Assembly (NCBI GenBank): GCA_025093985.1
Contig: JACAAK010000006.1
Span: 2,232,001-2,296,000 of the forward strand
Direction of reading: 5' to 3'
Length of the DNA stretch: 64,000 nt
DNA from: Calvatia gigantea
Lineage: Eukaryota > Basidiomycota > Agaricomycetes > Agaricales > Lycoperdaceae
The stretch's first letter is position 1, and each line of letters starts with the position of its first letter. A program made the position numbers and the translations under genes. Below, in pieces: positions 59,118-64,000 of the stretch. The notes beneath the pieces are model-generated. The model was not told the origin of the DNA. It searched no databases and saw only the letters and a program-made list of their open reading frames with translations.

Positions 59118-62100
59118 ATGTCTCTCTCATGGCTGCAACGGAAAAACAAACTCGCAGCGCTACTCAGAAGTCAAGGAGACGAAGATGTAGATGGAACCGC
59201 GCTCGACCGCATCCTTCATGGTCAGAATGTCATCGGCAAGACTTGTGAGTCTTTTGTCAGTTCACTCCGAACTCGATCTCACTGGGAGCTAGCCAAAACA
59301 ATCGAAATCGACGCGCTACGATTCCAGGATAGAGACCTTAACCTTGTTGGTACTCTGGAATTCGGGCAGTATGGTGTAGTAAGTCGTAATTGTACTTGGA
59401 AAAAAAAGTCACAAGGCTCAATAGTTGGGTTGAAGATTGATGTCGTCACCTGTCGCCTCAATGGCGGAACCTATGTTCGCAAATCCATAGAAAAACGCTT
59501 TGCTCTACGAACGCGCGACGTCGGTCCTTTGGTCTTGCGTGTCTTATCCTCGCAACTGATTTAGTTCTAGCAATGCTTTCCTCAATCCGAACGTGATATT
59601 CTGCTACAAGCATTAAAGACAAATTCCAGATGGGCACCACATCTTCTCTGCGCATTCCAGACACCTACACACCTCAGCCTTGTGATGGATTACGCCGAGG
59701 GAGGGTCTCTCTGGGACGTCCTCGAATCGAGCCCTCACAGTGGCAAACTTCCTGAAATGGACTTGCAGTGGTGGATACCCCAGATCGTGAGCGCGATTCA
59801 CTGGTGCCATACGCAAGGCTTCGCACATCGGTAAGTCTGTTTGTCCCTTCTCCCGAACCGGCTCACCCGAAAGAACCAGTGACATCAAACCCCAAAACTT
59901 TGTCCTCACACAAGATGCCCGTATTCTCCTCATCGATTTCGGCTCTGCGGCACCTCTGTTGCCTCCTGGACCCGATGGATCCCAGTTTCTTCCGAAACAA
60001 TACTGCGTTGTTCCGTGCGGCACCTGTGACTATATCTCACCCGAGATTCTGAGAGCCCACGAGGAGGCCCTAGTAGCACTGGAGACAGAAGATGACGAAG
60101 AGATGCCGTCTAACCGTTCATCACGGGACGATGAATATGGTTATGGTGTTGAGACGGATTGGTGGAGTTTTGGTGCGATGTTGTACGAGATGGCATATGG
60201 TGTCGCTCCGTTCTTCGCAAATGAAATTAGACATACATACCAGAAGATTATGAACCACGAGGTGACGCTCGACTTTTACCTTGTTCTTTTCGTTCCCCGG
60301 CTGATGTTTTCGTAGAGATCTTTGCGTTTTGACCAATCTATACCTGTATCTTCTGTTTACAAGGATTTCATTCGGAAGTCGGTCGCCATTTTTTTTTCGC
60401 TTGGCAGAAAGCTCCATTTACACTCCACCACTAGATTACTAACGCATCCAGAATATCGCATTGGTAGACATAATATCATGGAAATTACAGACCACCCTGT
60501 CTTTGAAGCTGTCAACTGGACAAACCTGCATGAACGTACGTCACCGTGCCTGATATGTCTTCCCACCAACTCAACCGTGTACAACAGAAAAAGCTCCGCC
60601 AGAACTAATTCTTCCGCAATTTACCTACAATGAACAACCTCCCCCACAACCGCAACCAGGACCTGCACTAACCTCCCAATCCGAAGACTCGCTGTCTCAA
60701 GGGTTCCCTTTCTCGGCCCTATTCCAATCATCCCCTGCCCCAACGGGTTCCTCGCCTGGATTATCGGTCCTACGACCAACTCCCGTCAAGTCCGCCATGC
60801 AAGAAGACCCCTCAGCTGCATTCATTGGTTTTTCCTGGGGTCCTACTCGTGACGCGTTTCCTTCATCTTCAAATCCCCTTTCTCCTCCTGCGCCCTCCGC
60901 TGTTTCCAAGTTCAACGCGCCGAGCACGCCTCAACCTGCCCCTCTCAATCTTCCTTCTCGGTTCACTACACCTATGTTATCAACCTCTACAAACAACAAC
61001 CTCCTAGCAACACCACTACAACGTTTCAACACCTTCAGTACCCCCAATCGCCCATACGCCTTCACGCCCTTCAGAACAAACACACTCCCTCGTACAGCTG
61101 GTTCAATTCGGCGTACAGCGCAGCGGCGTGACTTGTCAGATCGCGAAGCTATGAAACAGCTCGTCGATTGTGTTGGTATGAGCGCACGGAAGAAGGTTCT
61201 TGAAAGCGGGAGGAAACCTAAAGTCTTGAAGGGTCATCCTGGGTCGTTAAGATCCGCCTCGGGCGGGTATGGAACGCTGAGAAAGGAGTTGAGGTTCGTA
61301 GGAGATCCGATCCCGATGCCCGATTATCGATCTCTTTCGAACGTTTCTTCTTCTATTTCCTCTACCAATGTAACTGGTGGACGGGATCCTAGTAAAACTG
61401 GTAGTAGTATCAACAATGCTAGCGTGGTTGGTGTCGCCGATCCTGACAACGACAATATACCATCCGAAAATCCTACCCACGCACAAAGAACCAACACCCG
61501 CCCAGCACCTCTCACAATCGACACCCTCACCTCCGCCACTGCCGCCCCCGCCACAAGCGTCTACAGCGGCTCCGAAGCGGATTTCACAGACTCCGAAGGC
61601 CCACCCAGTCCAAGTCCTCGCCCGGCCTCAGCACTATCCTCCTCAACAACAACGATGACTATCACGATGATGATGGGGAGCTCTTTGTCCCTGCGCACGC
61701 CGACGAGTACGATGAATATGACGAATATGATGAATAGCGTTGGTGGGATGGGTTCTTCTATTGCTGGGATGAGGAGGAGTGGGAATGGATCGAGTTTGAT
61801 GGTTCCGTTGACTGCGAGGTCGGCGAGTTTTCCGTCTTTCCTTGGAATGCAGAGTGCTGTGGTGGGTGAGAGGAAGGTGTTGGGAGAGAGGAAGGCGTCC
61901 GGTGGGAAAAAGATGCCTGGCGAGAGAAGGGTGTCCGGGGAGACGGTGGAGGGACCGAAGGCCTCTAGGAACGAACCTGAGGAAAGGAAGGTGTTGGAAG
62001 AGAGAAAGATGGACGCGAAGCGAAGGGCGTCGGTCGGCGAAGGGAGTTCGAAGGTCCCTCCCCAAAGCAAGGAACCACGGGACTGGGATCAGAGCGCAGT

Positions 62101-62311
62101 GTTCAAGAGAAGGAACTCTGATGCAGTAGACAACAGACACAAAGATGACCAAGACATTGGAAGGAGAAGATCGAGGCATGCCGTTACGGAACGGCCAGTT
62201 TCAACGGATTTGGACACTTACGGGGAGCTGGACGAGAAGCTGGGTTTGCTTATCGACAACATCGAGGATCTCGAGGAGAGGCTAGCGAAAGTAAAGCTAT
62301 CACTCCGCTAG
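59118..62311 (+). CDS. AGC-family Ser/Thr protein kinase with long disordered tail
   Basis: The start MSLSWLQRKNKLAALL at 59118 leads into a basic N-terminus and a short region ending WELAKTIEIDALRF. The kinase domain follows over several exons: the Gly-rich loop VGTLEFGQYGV, the Lys strand YVRKSIEKRF, RDILLQALKTNSRWAPHLLCAF, the hinge VMDYAEGGSLWDVL, the catalytic loop HRDIKPQNFVL, DFG within LIDFGSAAPLL, the activation loop GTCDYISPEIL, and TDWWSFGAMLYEM. GTCDYISPEIL is characteristic of AGC kinases, nearest the DMPK/NDR side. All catalytic residues are present. After the domain comes a Ser/Pro/Thr-rich tail, with SAAFIGFSWG resembling the hydrophobic-motif region and LVDCVGMSARKKVLESG conserved-looking. 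It ends in a short coiled coil (LLIDNIEDLEERLAKVKLSL). It may act in morphogenesis or cell-cycle signalling as related kinases do, but that is inference. Confidence 0.88.
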
Positions 62312-63325
62312 CACGTGGTGTCGATTCCACTCCGCGTTTGCAATCGGGAGGCGCTACCCTGACACTATCGGAGTCAGACGATGTCCTCTCCACAAACAAG
62401 CTCCATGGCCGGTTCCCGCTGGATCATTTGGAAGGTGGCCCGAACAAACGGCATAATTGGGCTGCTCTTCTCTTCTCTTGCTTGTTATCCCTCGGACCAA
62501 TTCACGCCATCAACACCGCCGACACCATCATTTTCGATTCTCTCTTTCTATCGCCTTTTGCCTCATTCGATCCTACCCCCCCGTCCTATTGTTCTTTTCT
62601 TCATACAGAGACATTACCGTGATAGAAGGGTGTCCGCTTCTGATCCACCTATCCTGGAACGCACTTTTACTCTCGCGGGCGGAATCTCCTATATTCTGCA
62701 TGACTTGACACTGGTATGGTTCGGGGTTGTGAAAATTTACGGAACATACCAAATGTTTCCGTGTTTGGCTGTCTGGTCCTCGCTGTTCATCTCAAAGATG
62801 CAAACCAGTCAAGTTTTAGGCCTTTCGCGAAACTTCCTTTGGCAAACAGACTCGTCCAACAGTACAGGGCGGTTCCTGGACGCCGCAGGGGATCAAGACA
62901 GGTGCTTAGAGGTCCCAAGAGGAGAGAGGGCAAGGAACTGTCAATTAGACGATTTTTTAGAGGATTTACATAGTAACTTAGTACATTAGCTAGTGTCGTG
63001 CATCAGGTTGTACACTAAAGAATACAAGATATAATATTTCAGTGCAAAATGGGAAGAAATGAGAAGGAGTGGGTTGGGGTGACCAAATTTTCAAACCGAG
63101 GTCATGGTGATTTGAATGAGATTGGCGAAGTGAAGGAATGCAAGGGCGGCCATCCGTATTTACTTTGGAAAACTTCTTTATGCCGACCTTGAGGCTATAC
63201 TTCAGTTCATTTTATTGGTACGCCCCCAACATGAAGAGCTGCCCTGTTATGAACTGACGACGCCCCAGCCAGTGGTATACGACGTCCTGAGATTTGCTAA
63301 GGATGGCCGTAGTTGGCAGATGCAA
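62312..63325. other. Spacer between convergent genes with an unsupported open frame
   Basis: A 202-codon plus-strand frame (62381-62989) overlaps two other plus-strand frames and lacks family resemblance. It begins only 69 bp after the kinase stop and is more likely 3' untranslated sequence than a gene. Confidence 0.35.
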
Positions 63326-64000
63326 CTACCAGATCAAAGGGCGTGAAGCTTGCTCCAAGACAGGGTGGAGCCCAAATCCACTATCGCCCAATTTCCCAAC
63401 TCCCTCGAATTTCTTGAACGCTACCCATTCCTCCACCCATCCTACAAGAAATTTCCTCTTTTTTTCCAAGAGCACCACTTGAGCTAGGCTCTTTGGACCT
63501 CGATCCACAAGATCCGCATGGAATTCCCGATCCTGGTACTCAAAGACGTCTCCAGGAGGATCCACAAGGCTCGCGAGGAACCCCCGGATGTAATGTTCCA
63601 AGCTGGAATTGGCCTCCAGCTCCTCGGCGTCAATTAACACCTGTACCGTCGGAATTTTGGTGATGGTGGGATGCATGATAAACGCCAAAAGTCCCTCACG
63701 CCCAAACCTTGAGTGATTCACAACGAGAACCTGCAGACGTGGGGAACGGGAAATCATGTGTAGAAGGTCACTCCAGTGAGACAATTCGTCAGGCCCGTCA
63801 TAGTCTGGGCCCGGGCCGTCAGAATCGTCGTATCGAAAAATTTCGAGGTGTGGAAAACTGAGGGCGCCGATTACGGGGGAAAAAGCATGTGAAGGGAACG
63901 TGAAGGTAAGATGTAGAGCACGAAGAGTATTTTGGGTGACGTGAGGGGTTTCCTGGATGGGGTGTGGACCACCGTCAAGATAGTGAAGCTTTAAGCGCAT
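63326..64000 (-). CDS. Unrecognised, possibly LRR-like protein, 5' end beyond the window
   Basis: A continuous minus-strand frame enters from the right edge and ends at 63326. It contains ALHLTFTFPSHAFSPVIGAL, FPHLEIFRYDD and ISRSPRLQVLVVNHSRFG, an alternation of LxxLxL-type strands and acidic loops like the irregular leucine-rich repeats of mushroom F-box proteins. The C-terminal part (QVVLLEKKRKFLVGWVEEWV) is charged and helical. No F-box is present in the visible portion, as expected if the N-terminus lies off the window. No intron is evident. The substrate or partner is unknown. Confidence 0.55.
   Translation of the reverse strand: MRLKLHYLDGGPHPIQETPHVTQNTLRALHLTFTFPSHAFSPVIGALSFPHLEIFRYDDSDGPGPDYDGPDELSHWSDLLHMISRSPRLQVLVVNHSRFGREGLLAFIMHPTITKIPTVQVLIDAEELEANSSLEHYIRGFLASLVDPPGDVFEYQDREFHADLVDRGPKSLAQVVLLEKKRKFLVGWVEEWVAFKKFEGVGKLGDSGFGLHPVLEQASRPLIW

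Noticed and set aside
62381..62989. 202-codon plus-strand frame after the kinase gene
   Set aside because: Starts 69 bp after the kinase stop and overlaps two other open frames; probably 3' untranslated sequence.

Overview
This window is nuclear DNA of a filamentous basidiomycete, most likely an Agaricomycete. Almost every gene is cut by short (about 45-60 bp) GT-AG introns. The gene families also fit: F-box/LRR proteins, NACHT ATPase relics, a multi-pass membrane protein family typical of mushrooms, salicylate-hydroxylase-like flavoprotein monooxygenases, a GH1 beta-glucosidase with a Ser/Thr-rich leader, and a Dnf-type P4 flippase. No bacterial operons, phage or CRISPR arrays are visible. 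All products were named by reading exons and splice sites by eye; no database search was run.

Layout. 1-19 kb is gene-dense and almost entirely on the minus strand: a partial unknown protein, an ABHD12-like alpha/beta hydrolase, an F-box/LRR gene with apparent frame lesions, a Zn2Cys6 transcription factor, a large P4-ATPase and a secreted hydrolase-like protein. 19.9-21.3 kb holds a decayed NACHT gene, followed by about 2.8 kb with no recognisable gene.

24-40 kb is the most distinctive block. Four paralogous FAD-dependent aromatic hydroxylase genes (A and B on plus, C and D on minus) flank one secreted GH1 beta-glucosidase, in the order A> B> GH1> <C <D. All five read as intact after intron removal. 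A plausible but unproven role is attack on glycosylated aromatics: the GH1 enzyme would release the aglycone outside the cell and the hydroxylases would oxidise it inside. A gene-poor 5.3 kb follows, containing a 19-bp perfect inverted repeat.

45-53 kb contains a small four-helix membrane protein, a chromodomain protein with a very long acidic tract and C-terminal coiled coil, and a small P-loop kinase-like protein whose Walker A motif is assembled across an 11-nt micro-exon.

53-58.4 kb is a segmental duplication of a membrane protein gene. Each full copy carries one in-frame stop, at different sites, where its sister has the sense codon. A third degenerate tail lies downstream. Between the two main copies sit three repeats of about 66 bp and a truncated V-ATPase subunit d gene. 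58.9 kb has a tRNA-like element. 59.1-62.3 kb encodes an AGC-type protein kinase with a long disordered tail, and the right edge cuts an unrecognised, possibly leucine-rich-repeat-like, protein.
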